DNA of 64,000 nucleotides from the NCBI GenBank assembly GCA_028583415.1, contig CM053266.1, positions 97,020,377-97,084,376 of the forward strand, in the 5' to 3' direction. Below the pieces are notes generated by a model. That model saw nothing but the letters and a program-made list of their open reading frames with translations. It ran no database searches and had not been told where the DNA came from. Made by a program: the position numbers and the translations under genes. Of this stretch, positions 44,476-54,804 are shown piece by piece (positions within the stretch are counted from its first letter, which is position 1; each line of letters opens with the position of its first letter). Origin of the DNA: Protea cynaroides. Taxonomy: Eukaryota > Streptophyta > Magnoliopsida > Proteales > Proteaceae.

Positions 44476-45026
44476 TTTTCCCTCAGATTTTCCCCTTCCT
44501 TCCGCCTCCTCCTCTAAACTCACTGTAGCCAAATCACAAACCCCCCTTCTCCCTCTCCTCTTCTTCTCTTCTCCTCCTTTGGATCGGCAACCTTCTTATC
44601 TCTTTTCTGGGCAGGTAGGGTGATGAGGTGTCGATCGGAGAGGGGATGAAGGTGCTGAGGCAGTTGGGGAGAAGCCAGGAGTTCGGTGGCTTCTAGGGGA
44701 GGGATTTCAGGGAGAAGAGTTGAGGTGTCGACCTCCCCTCTTCCCCTGCAACTCTCTCCCTCACCGCCTCTCTCATTCTTTGATTTTTTTCTTTTCCCTT
44801 CTCCTCTCTACGATCCCTTTTTTTAGGGATCCAGATTCCCCCCCCCTTTTTGTTTTTTCTCTTTTTTTATTTTTTATTTTATTAACCTCGTGATGCCCGA
44901 ATTACCCCCACCCTTTTCTTCTTTTACAGAATATATATATATATTTCACTGATACACCCCTTTCATTGCATATGGTGCCCCAAAGACAGCGGAGAGCCCC
45001 GCAGTGGCAAAATCAGGGTGTTGACA
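41393..45026 (-). repeat. 5' LTR of element C
   Basis: The termini are TGTGAGGACAAGG and TGTTGACA at 45026. It is homologous to 15772-18627 but 0.8 kb longer. The difference is mainly a segment of about 1 kb (42775-43805) that the other LTR lacks, offset by the longer AT runs of the latter. It includes a (CT)n run at about 44428-44473 and a C/T-rich U3. Confidence 0.87.
42775..43805. other. LTR segment present only in the C 5' LTR
   Basis: Flanking sequence on both sides (GGCAAAAATATAAA on the left, AAGGAATCACTCACATC on the right) is shared with the other LTR at about 17145-17210, where only about 40 unrelated bases lie between. The segment is A/C-rich with repeated AACC and CTAAACC-like words (42890-43330) and has no supported frame. 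Either an insertion here or a deletion in the other LTR explains it. No terminal inverted repeat was seen, which favours deletion. Confidence 0.7.
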
Positions 45027-46175
45027 CTATCTAATTAGTTAGGTCTTGTTCCCTCTCCTTTAAATGATACTCGTTCTTCTCCAAGCCCTGTAAATCACTC
45101 TTGAACTACTTGAGAACCTAAGAGATTTATGGATTTTAAGTTAGGGTTCAAGTTTACCAAATTACAGTAGTTGAAAACCTAATCTAGAGTCAAACAGACT
45201 TTCTAAAACTGTGTGGTCACAGGTGTGGCTGCACCTATGGTCTCAATATTTACGACTATAGGGTGTATGGTTGATACTTGTGGTCGCATATCATGCGACC
45301 ACACATGCGACCATACCTTCTCTGGGATCTTCCTGAGAGCATGTGGTCGATCATGTGGTCACTATGTGGCCAACCATAGCTGTGACCATACAAAGTTTTG
45401 GTTGATTTTTATCCTTAATCCAATCCCTTCATGAGTCGATTCCTTGGTTTATCATTAGGATCTTTCCTATGATCGATCTATGGCCTTAAATTCATAATTT
45501 TGCAAAGTTATTCACCCTAACCTACTCTCCATGGATCTCCCTTATGTGTAACCCATGGGGTCTCATGGTTGAGATTCCTCATCAATTCCACATCTAGACT
45601 TACAATGGAAAAAACCCTATACTATGTAATCTACTTCTACAGAGATGATTTTCTTACCTTGGCCTTCTGTAGAAAGCTAAATGCCTCCTTCCTCTCAGCA
45701 TGCCTCCTCAGATCTCTTTCTCCTTCTCTTCCTCTCTCCCTTTCTCTCTTAGGTTTAGAGTTACAATTTGGGTTCTAAAAAAGTGAAAGAGGCTAAGGGA
45801 TGTCCTTTATATAGAGGAAAAACCTCCATATAGAGTTCTCCCTCAACTAGAAAAGAGATCCCTTAGATTAGAAATGTTTCTAAAATTCAGAGTTGGTCTC
45901 ATCATTGTGCGGTCGCACATATGGTCGTAGAGTCCATCGACCACACATCCCAAATATGCAACCATACGTTGAATATTGAGTAATATCACTTTCCTAAGGT
46001 GTGGTCGACCATACCAGCTCAGGTATGCGCCCACACACTCCAAATTAACTGGTTTTGGGTCGATTTACATACCTAGCCTTGTGGATTCTTTACGCACTTG
46101 GTCCACTCTATCCGACCATGATAAGAAGACTGACACAACATGGTAAGACTGGTTTATTAGAGTGCTGGTCTTACA
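45027..46175 (-). repeat. 5' LTR of element B, right fragment
   Basis: From CTATCTAATTAGTTAGG, homologous to A LTR position about 2645 onward, to GGTCTTACA at 46175. It keeps the TATA site (45804-45814) and GTGGTCG blocks (about 45215-45400 and 45905-46035). It is the outer end of element B. The next bases, TATCT, would be its right flank, but the other end of B is outside the window, so no TSD can be checked. Confidence 0.85.
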
Positions 46176-48954
46176 TATCTGAACCATAGATAAGCCTCAT
46201 TGCTCAAACTTGGTAGGGTAAGGTAGCTTGGTGGACCCTAGGTGGTTTTAATGCGCATCCGAAAGCATTCAGGCCAAATGATTGACTAAAAGGCCATATT
46301 TTGGCCTAACTGGATGATCTATTGGATGGTGCACCACTAGTTGTCAGCATCCGATTGAGCTTAGATGAGTGACACTCTCTTTCCTTGATTTCTTTAAAAG
46401 GTCATTTTTCTTTATTTATCTCTTGTCATTTGGAGAGTATATGGGAGAGAAGAAGAAGAGAAGTGTGGAGCTCAAGAACCAAGCTCTAAACCCTTGCATT
46501 CTCGCCCTTTGAAGGTAAGTGCACTAACTCTTCCTTCCTTGTGTGAATAAATGCTAGACCTTTGTTGGGTGAACACCATCAATGGTCTCCATTAATAGAG
46601 ACCACCATTAATGACCTAGAAATTTAGGTTTCTCCACCCAAGTCCAAGAATGGAGTTAATGGAACCATAAATGGTTCCCATTGTACCTAATAATGGTGGG
46701 AAGATGATTCCCACCAACTAAATGTAAAGCCATGAAGTAGGGGAATCAAATCCCCAATACTTGGAGACCAACCAAGTTCGTAACCTGGTTTCTGGGTACG
46801 AGTTGGAGGCATAAATCGGAGGCCTGGTTATGACCATCCCTCTGGGTAACTTATACCTTGCCTCCGCCAAGGCAAATGCCTTGGCTGACTGACTTATGAA
46901 CAATTGAAGGCTCCTTACCAGAGGACTCTCACGAAGGCATGACCCTTCAGTTACCTTCCCCCGGTTACCTGATAGGTTTGATTAATCTGGACCCTCCGAT
47001 TAGATTTAATACTAAGCGGAGGAAGTGCCGAAAGATACACTACCCAGTAAAGCCTCCAGATGACCTACTGGAACCCCACTGTTATGATAGTGCATATATT
47101 CAGATGGTCTGCCAGATGCTTGACCATCTAATTGTCCCTCCGATTATGCTTACTTAAAAAATATTCTAAGTGTTAACTGAATGACATTTTTGGAGGAGAT
47201 ACCACCCAGTTACATCCTCTGGTATAGTCTAATTTGGTTAGTATACTTTGTTAGGAACAATGAGATCAATAGTTCGATTCTCGACTTATCTTGGGACCCG
47301 TGTATGGACTTGTAAGGCTTATCCGTACTGGTTAAAAGTTATAAAACCATCTAATGAACCTTATATGCTTAAATAGGTGTCAGATAGGGCAAGGTTGAAA
47401 TTTTCTATTAAGCTTCATAGTACTGCTGTACTTCAAGTGCAATCAGGTGAGTGTCTAGTCCGTAGTCTTAGGACATTCAAAACATGTCTACTTTTTCTTA
47501 ATAACATGCTTAGGTTGTACTTAATTATATGCTTTTCATTACTTGCTACGTATGAGCATGCATTACTTCATAACAACTATGAATGTATATGTGTGATGAG
47601 TGGGTATAATGGACGTGTGGAGTGTTGGAGCACAATACATAGACCATGTTGTTATGCTATACCTTAGTAGGGCATGGAGATCTATGGGAGTAGTGAGCCA
47701 GGGATCTTCACTAAGGCATAGTTTTGTTGTTAATAAAACATATGTACAACCATGTATGATGGTTCGTGTGGCATGTGGGAGCACGGGCACATGGATCATG
47801 TTGGACTGTAATTACACTAGTGGGGGCACGATGATCCATGGGAGTGGTAAGTCGGGGATCATTGCTAGTGAGAATCATAATGGTTTTATCAACATGCTAG
47901 TGGGGGTACGGTGATCCATGGGAGTAATGATCAGGAGACTTTTATTAGCGGGCAGCCAAAATAAAATAAATGTACATAATAGACATATGTGGTGCCATTA
48001 CCTATTTTCTACGCCCTTCCAGTTGGGGTTAAGATACTGGTGTAGGCTCATACTTCCAAAGGTTAAGAGACCCAAGGAAGAGTCGGTGACATGTTGAGCA
48101 TGGTAGCTAAAGTGAGATGGAGTCTATGATGGGAAGTGACGAGCCTAAAAGAGTTGTAGCCCTGGATGGGGGTTTACTTGTAGAAGTTGTTTCATGGCCC
48201 AGGACAGTGCATTTAGCTTCTACCCTTACCCAGTATATGAGAGTTGGGGGTTGGGTAGTCATTGGTAGGACCGAAAGTGCCAAAAAGAATCTCAATATGA
48301 TACCAAGTAGTAAAATAAGCCTTAGACCTAATATTAAAATTGCATTTCATATCATTGTATGTTGCACGCATGTGATACTAGATTTCTCGTTGAGCTAGGA
48401 TGTGAGTACACCCTCGTATCGGTACTTTTTCTTTTAGATTTTTCTATAGGTGACTATTGAGTTGCTGATTTCATGGAGTCCCCTTTGGCGAGTGTGGTCG
48501 TCAGAGTTGATGATGTCGTTGGAGAGCACAGCGAGGGCTGCACTTGGAGTGACTGCGTCTACGAATGGCGTAGCCCTCCCCTTACTTTTTCCCTTCTGGT
48601 TACATTATGACTCTTTTTGTTGATGGATGAAGATGTCTATCAAAACACTTGTTTCAGATCTAGGCTTTTATTTGGCTACATGTATATTTGATTTAGAAGT
48701 ATTTTTTGGAGAACAATGGGTTGTAATATATAACTGATACATATTATGGGGTATGATATCACATTAGTTGCATCTGTCAGTATTAAATGCTTCCGCTCAT
48801 ATTATTGTTGTTATCTTGATTATGTATGGTTATTGCATGTGTAGGACTGAGGGATTTATTTTGTAATCATTATGGTTATTGCCCTTGGATGATTTGGGTT
48901 ACCACAAGGGTTAACCAGGATGTCATGCCCAATTTTCCAAAATGGGTTGTGACA
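46176..48954 (+). repeat. H-family LTR-derived block, plus orientation
   Basis: Several stretches are reverse complements of the block at 57174-60093. 48370-48420 matches 57560-57650 (CTCGTTGAGCTAGGATGT against ACATCCCAACTCAGCGAG), and 47640-47930 matches the CTCCCATGG array at 57960-58600. It seems to end with AAATGGGTTGTGACA at 48954, a typical LTR end. Its left terminus is lost at the B junction. No gene is supported inside it. Repeated CATGGGAGTA(G/A)TG words occur at 47680-47930. Confidence 0.5.
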
Positions 48955-49129
48955 ACACCACTCCTTAGTGTAGAATCATTGGATATAAATCAACATAAGA
49001 CGTATAAGGTTAAGATCATGTTACCTCCATGGGTTCTTAGCCGTGTCGGTCCGATATGTGCATTGTGGTAAGACCTGATACAAACCCAAAATAATCAAAC
49101 TAGGACAGAGTTTGAGTATGGGTCTTACA
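48955..49129 (-). repeat. Truncated 3' LTR end of element E
   Basis: It ends GGGTCTTACA at 49129 and is followed by a purine tract on the minus strand (GGTGGAGGTGGAGT) and then pol remnants. Sequence such as GGTAAGACCTGATAC resembles the end of the H LTR (60050-60093). Only about 175 bp can be assigned. Confidence 0.55.
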
Positions 49130-49147
49130 ACTCCACCTCCACCTTAC
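49130..49147 (-). other. Polypurine tract of element E
   Basis: The minus strand reads TAAGGTGGAGGTGGAGT next to the LTR end, purine-rich as expected. It is less uniform than in A and D. Confidence 0.55.
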
Positions 49148-49149
49148 AA

Positions 49150-50405
49150 AAATTTCATCCTCGAAATTTAGACGTACTTGCATCCTCAACTATCGGGGTC
49201 ATCGCTTGCGCATATCATCCCTTTTTTCCATTTAGCTTCTTTAACCTATGGTCCTTTCATCAGACTCAGACCCAAGAGGTACTACGATTTGAGTCCTTGC
49301 CTTTTTAATCCACAATGGTTGAAGGTTTCACTGTATATAACAACTTGCCTGTAGCTGGGGCGATTTGATCTACAATAGTTGATGGTTCCACTGTATAAGA
49401 CAAATCAGTCTGGGCTTAAGGCAGTTCCATGGTCAACAGGTGTGTTGAGTCTCTGCTGTAAATACTTAACATTGAGGCATGGAACACGATATGGTCGTTG
49501 GATAAGGCTAGCGGTAGAGCTGTTTGATAAGATAGCTCCACCTTAGCCTAGTACTTCATAAGTCCAACGTAACGAGAATTTGACTCCTCTCCCTTGTCAA
49601 ACCTTTTTACTGCATCGAAGGGAAACCTCTTCAAGATAGTAGCTTCGTTGGGGAGTAGCGAAGCTGAGGGGTCAATGTTCTTTCTCTGATCCCTTCAATC
49701 TTCTCACAAGTTTTCTCAAATGATTTCATCCCAAATCCTTCTTTCATCAATGTCAATCTAGTTTAATGAAATCTTACACATCTTTCTATACCACCTTCCT
49801 AACTTACTAACATTTCAGACACATATAACAATTTTGGTCTCATGTCACACCCACTTCTATCTCTTGAATGATACCAGCTCCTCCAAGCATTAATATTAGT
49901 GTTTACTCTCTTGATTCCTATCATTACCAACTTCTGTCAAAATAATACCAACTCCTATCCTTTTTGACTATAAAGAGTAGAACGTGGTATGTGCATACAT
50001 CCTAATGCATTCTCCCAATATGTTCTCATCATTTTTCAACACACAAATCATTTCTCGAAGTATAGTAATTCATTATCCCTCATTGTGAATGCAGAATTTA
50101 ATTTGCTTGGTCAAGGTCCTTGGCAACCTCACTAAGGTAGGGTCCTTAGATACCAATTCCTTTATGTCAACTTCTGCTAGGGCGGCCTTGAATTAAGGTA
50201 TTAAAACAGTGCCTATGTAGCTATGACAAAATCTCCATCCTCTTGGTCTAGTGTCCACATTCGCAGAGACATTCTTTGTGCTTAAGGCATCTGTCATTAC
50301 ATTAATCTCTCTAGGTGGTACTATATATTGATCTCATACTCTTTTAGCACTCCATCTACCACTATCTTCTCATTTTTTATTCATTTTGGTCAAACAGGTA
50401 AACCA
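49150..50405 (-). pseudogene. Element E integrase, strongly decayed
   Basis: Minus-strand translation around 49570-49200 shows remnants such as SYQTALPLALSNDHIVFHAS, the counterpart of the LALPPSMSSVHDVFHIS segment of D, then a decayed chromodomain-like tail. The core (49640-50405) has no continuous frame. The call rests on position between RNase H and the LTR and on this one segment. Confidence 0.55.
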
Positions 50406-51370
50406 AACTCCTATGGTCGGACATGATGTTGAATGCTCCACCGTATAAATAGTGACTCCCATGTGTTCAAGATATAAACTACCACTACCAACTCAAGATC
50501 ATGAATGGGGTAGTTCTCCTCGGGCTCCTTCAGTTGTCGAGAAGCATGTGCAATGACCTTGTCATATTGCATCAATACGCATCCTAAACCCTTCGTTGGA
50601 TGCATCGATGCATACTGTGTAACCAGGCATTCGAATCGATACAGTCAACATCTGGCAACTTTCTTTCCCCTTGCTAGTTCATTCAAATTTCCTAGCTTTT
50701 CTAGGTTAGCTAATCTAGGGAGTATCGAAATGGAATTAATCCTTGATACATCATCGGTAGTATCCCGTTAAACCACGAACTTCTAACTTTTGGCACTAAC
50801 TTCTGTGCTGGTCAATAGGATTCTCAAATTAATATTGCTTGGACTTATTATGGTCCATAGAGACTTCTATTTACCTGAAACTATAAGTCCAAAGGAAACC
50901 CTTTCCTCCAACTAAAATTTTCATTTCATAATTTGTATCACTGACTTCTTATCTCTAAGTTATTATACCAACTTCTTATCCTTGAGTATAACTCGTGATC
51001 CTCAAGGTAATTAAAGTGCACCATGATAGATGACGAACAAATAGAGGAGTCATGGGATACTCTACTCATTATATCCATACATGATGCAAGGTATAATTAT
51101 ACCTAATGCTATCATCAAAATCAAATAGCAATCACAACGAGTTCTAAAGCCATCCTTGGAATATCACCCGACTCTTATTCTCAATTGGTGGTAAGCATTT
51201 CGGAGGCCGGTCTTTAAGAACACTATAGCCCTTGTGGTTTATCGAATAGATCATCGATCCTGGGCAATGAGGTGATGATCCTTGACAGTGATCTCATCCA
51301 ATTTTCGATAATTGATACACAGCCTTACACTTCCATAGTCTTCCTTACAATTAAGACAGGTGTTCCTCTA
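50406..51370 (-). pseudogene. Element E RNase H and reverse transcriptase, decayed
   Basis: The frame 50605-50411 has GLGCVLMQYDKVIAHASRQL and NYPIHDLELVVVVY, clear RNase H. On the minus strand near 51300-51200 the RT segment with SLPRIDDLFDKPQGL-like sequence is visible. The stretch between is full of stops. The element is older than A and D judging by the decay. Confidence 0.65.
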
Positions 51371-52105
51371 AGCAAAATATTTGATCTTTAGGAAATTTGC
51401 CTAGCCATTCTCGTAATTATCCTTGTGTTGCCCTCCACTCTATAAACGTTATCCTGTAGGGTGCCTTGGATATGAGTGCTGATCCTAGGAATAGATCGAT
51501 CACACACTTCGTCTTCCCAAACTAGAGGTAGACTTGACAAGTCTTCCTGAACTACTTCCATAATTTCAGTTACCATCCCTATGTCTTTTGGTTTAGGGGT
51601 CTTAATGGTGGTGTCCCCTATAGATATCATATCCTTATACAACCTTAAGACAGAAATTTACCGATGATCTAGGTTAACAGGAACAATTCCTTTTGCTTCT
51701 TCAATTGTCCCTAATGGGGAGCATTAACTCTTATCATCGTATACCTCAACTGTTATTTTTTTCACTTGGACTAGGATGCTGACCTTGAAGTTGGGTAGTC
51801 GATCCATTCTTAAGATTGCATTGAATTCAGACACATTTAATAGCCTTAGGTCCATATTCATAGACGATTGCGAATTTGGACTCAACATAGTTCTGGGTAG
51901 TATGATAGTCCAACTTGGTGTCCAAATGGGTATCACCCTTTTTATTTGAAACTCCAAAGGTTTTGGGTGAGTTCTTAACTTTTCTCGTGATTGCCTTAGA
52001 AATGACTAAATAGGTCTCATCCAAATCCACAAGACTTGATTCGATAATTCTGATATCAATAATGTGTACCAATTGTGTGTAATAACTTAACTCAACATGC
52101 ACGAA
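51371..52105 (-). pseudogene. Element E protease and pre-RT region, decayed
   Basis: The frame 51957-51724 contains LNVSEFNAILRMDRLPNFKV, the equivalent of the protease ...DFDVILGMDWL... end. The frame 51642-51388 corresponds to the linker before RT. The aspartate motif at the protease start is no longer recognisable. Confidence 0.5.
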
Positions 52106-52135
52106 ATTTCATATTTTACTTGAATGTGCAAGGTT

Positions 52136-52770
52136 TCAACGTACTAATAGAGGGAGAAGAGTACCTATGATCCCATTGATGGTCGAGACTAAGTTTTTCG
52201 ATACTAAAGTATGAGCCTCTCCTTGTAGTGGTTCCTGGTCCATTGGGTAAGGACATTTATCCCATGTATGGCCCATCCTACGGTAAGAATTGCATTTAGG
52301 GAAATATGGTGGAAAGTCTCTACACACGAAGTAACATGGTTGCTTATTGGGAAAAACATTATTGAGAGGTTTACTTGTGCCTTCGTTCCCTAGTTTGGCA
52401 GGGATCTTCACTTCTGGTACCGATGATTGGAGAGAGTAGTTGGCCACGAAGGCCTCTCAGAAAATCTCCCATGTGATTACGCCATGACTCTCAAGGAGCA
52501 CAGGTTTTGTGCTTTACCACTACGCATAAAGCTCACTTTCTAGTTGATATGTGTGGTACACTTGATTTTGATAGCATCAAATAGGCATAGGTTTCCCATG
52601 GTTCCTTCCAGTTGAATCCATCTCTGAGATTGATCTAAATTCATAAATGTCCTAGTGAACCTTTTAGGCTTCTCTTCTAGGAATCGGTGCATGCCTTTCA
52701 GTATGAGGTCCTTGGTAGCACCAAAGTTGTGTCCTTGTTTGTGTTCAGAGCCCTTGGTCAAAGGATTTGC
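52136..52770 (-). pseudogene. Element E gag, decayed
   Basis: The frame 52447-52136 has a damaged zinc knuckle (KCNSYRRMGHTWDKC, second cysteine changed to tyrosine). The frame 52761-52540 resembles a gag core (RFLEEKPKRFTRTFMNLDQS, then RWIQ). Order and strand agree with protease and RT to the left. Confidence 0.55.
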
Positions 52771-53779
52771 ATGAAACCTACAAGAATTAAACCATTAGTC
52801 ACCTCACGAGTATGAAGGTTTCAATGAGAACATCATGCAATGCAATGAAAACGCTCGAAGTTGACAAGATTGGATTAACATGAGCATTGTAGATGTAACA
52901 AGCGAGTTAACAATTAAAACAGAGCAGAAACAGCAAATATGGCACGTGTGGCTGGAGAACATGTGTGGTTGGGGTATGCGACTGCGACGTCTAACCGCAC
53001 GTTGTTTTCTCCATTAATTTTGGAGGCATAACCTCCACTTTACCTTTTTACTTCGTATATTTGTATTGTATAGCTGGATTTACAAACACACAATCCGTGC
53101 GACTTTCTTGGAGGATTTCTTGGTGATTCCAAACTTCAATCCCTTCATTTATTATCTCTACACATCAATAGGGTAAATACTATATTAGCCTTTTACCTTC
53201 CTGCCCTAATCGAATATCACCTTCGATTCTTGGTGGTTTGTTCCTTAATATGGATTGAAACGATGGGGTTTTGGTTATTCCGTCATGTTAGGGAGATGTC
53301 TTTGTGCTTCTTTCCCATGTTCAATCTTGTTTTCAAGGACTAACTGACATCCAAAGCAAAACATCAAAATTTATCGTTCTTCTTCCAAACAATTTGGGTT
53401 TTGCTTGATACTAGATTCCCCTCATGCATCACATATATAAAGATTTTTGGGAGACATTTGACCTTCTTACAATTGCACCTTGGAACTTCCATGTTTTCCT
53501 TCTTTTGTCAGGTTTTCACAGCTTTGGTTCAACTTGATTACAACGACTTCTCCAATCTTCCAGATTTACTAGAGAGGGGTCATCCGTTGCGGGCGCAGCA
53601 AGACTACACCACCTCCACCAGCATAGGATAGTTTTGTTATGATCACCAAAGGTAGCCAAATCTTAGTCTATAGTTGTGGATAAACTAGTAGAGTTGGGTC
53701 TTTCCATTATTTGTGACAAATTGGAGGGGTTCGTTGTTCCAGCTTGGCTTTCATGATATTGCTCTTATTGACAACGTGT
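52771..53779 (-). mobile_element. Probable leader of element E, no gene seen
   Basis: About 1 kb without a supported frame. A short part near 52935-53010 (GTGTGGTTGGGGTATGCGAC) recalls the motif-rich leader of A but without clear repeats. The 5' LTR and PBS of E are not found. Confidence 0.35.
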
Positions 53780-54550
53780 TGGAGTGGATTTTTAATTTAG
53801 GATTGGTTAGTTGCGAGCCCAGTTTGCAAGCCCTCACTAATAAGGGCTTACACATTGGTATGGGTAGGGCATCAGGGGAACTGTTGACAGTGTTTGATCC
53901 AGACACTTTAGCTCTATCTCTATTCCATGGTGGGTGCATGTGGGACGGAAATGGTGTTTGATCCATTAGACTGATTCACACATTTGTGTATAGAGGTGCG
54001 GGGCCACTAACCTTTTTACAACATATTACAAACTTAAAAACTAGACGAAAGATATGAATTGAATGCATACATATGTTTGTTGTATTGTTTTGTTTGCTCA
54101 CTAAGCCATGATTTGTGCTCACCCTTTCAATGTCGAATATTTTAACTGATGATGCAAGTCTTACTGTTGAAGATTATGTGAATGCACCGATGTATAGACA
54201 CGTTGCGGCCATGGATGTAGAAGCTATTGAAGATGCGCATGATCCTTCATGCGAGGGCAACCAGTGTATTTTTTATTAGTTTAGCTATATTAGGTTATTG
54301 GGACATGTAACAGATTATTTACCTTTATGTCTTGAGTTTTGGAGATAATTGGGTTATTATTTATCATGGTTAGATGCTCAGTTCATTATCTATAAGACTT
54401 CCGCTTATTTGTTATTTATCTCTGATTATTTCAGTGGAAGGTATGTGTGATTGATATGGTGGGTACTACCTAACGAAGATCCTGGTTGAACTGTTGGTTT
54501 ATTTATGGTTCATCATACTATTCTAGTTAGTCCAGAATTAGGGTGTGACA
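53780..54550 (+). repeat. G: truncated A-family LTR in plus orientation
   Basis: It is the reverse complement of part of the family LTR: TAGGATTGGTTAGTTGCGAG and a stretch with CTCTATTCCATGGTGGGTGC match F at about 55570-55420, and it ends TAGGGTGTGACA at 54550. About 770 bp remain, and its TATA and motif-rich parts are absent. No PBS follows, so it is a 3' or solo LTR remnant. It faces F, whose 5' end lies 254 bp away. Confidence 0.78.
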
Positions 54551-54799
54551 CCTGCTCTCTACCCATACCCTCTAGCTGTTCATGAGTATGTGCCTCCTCT
54601 TTGACCTCTTTTGGTATTTATTGTGCAGGGGGATCTCTAGGATGGTTTCGAGCTCTTAGCACTGGATCATTTAGCACCAAATTATCAAGTTTCATTTTGA
54701 TGATGGCATGTCATGTCATAGCCCATTCAGAGGAATCGAGCACGATATCCGAGTCATCCACGAGACAACCCGAATCTTTTAGCCATCGATAACCGAAAT
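54551..54799. other. Unassigned interval between G and F
   Basis: About 250 bp with no match to the other blocks in the window that I can see, and no convincing frame. Confidence 0.3.
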
Positions 54800-54804
54800 G
54801 ATAT
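54800..54804. repeat. Target site duplication of solo LTR F, left copy (GATAT)
   Basis: GATAT precedes TGTCACACCC at 54805 and recurs at 57169-57173. Confidence 0.88.

Noticed and set aside
48117..48398. Plus-strand frame of 93 codons in the H-family block
   Set aside because: It lies in LTR-derived sequence, and the reverse-complement block has no matching frame.
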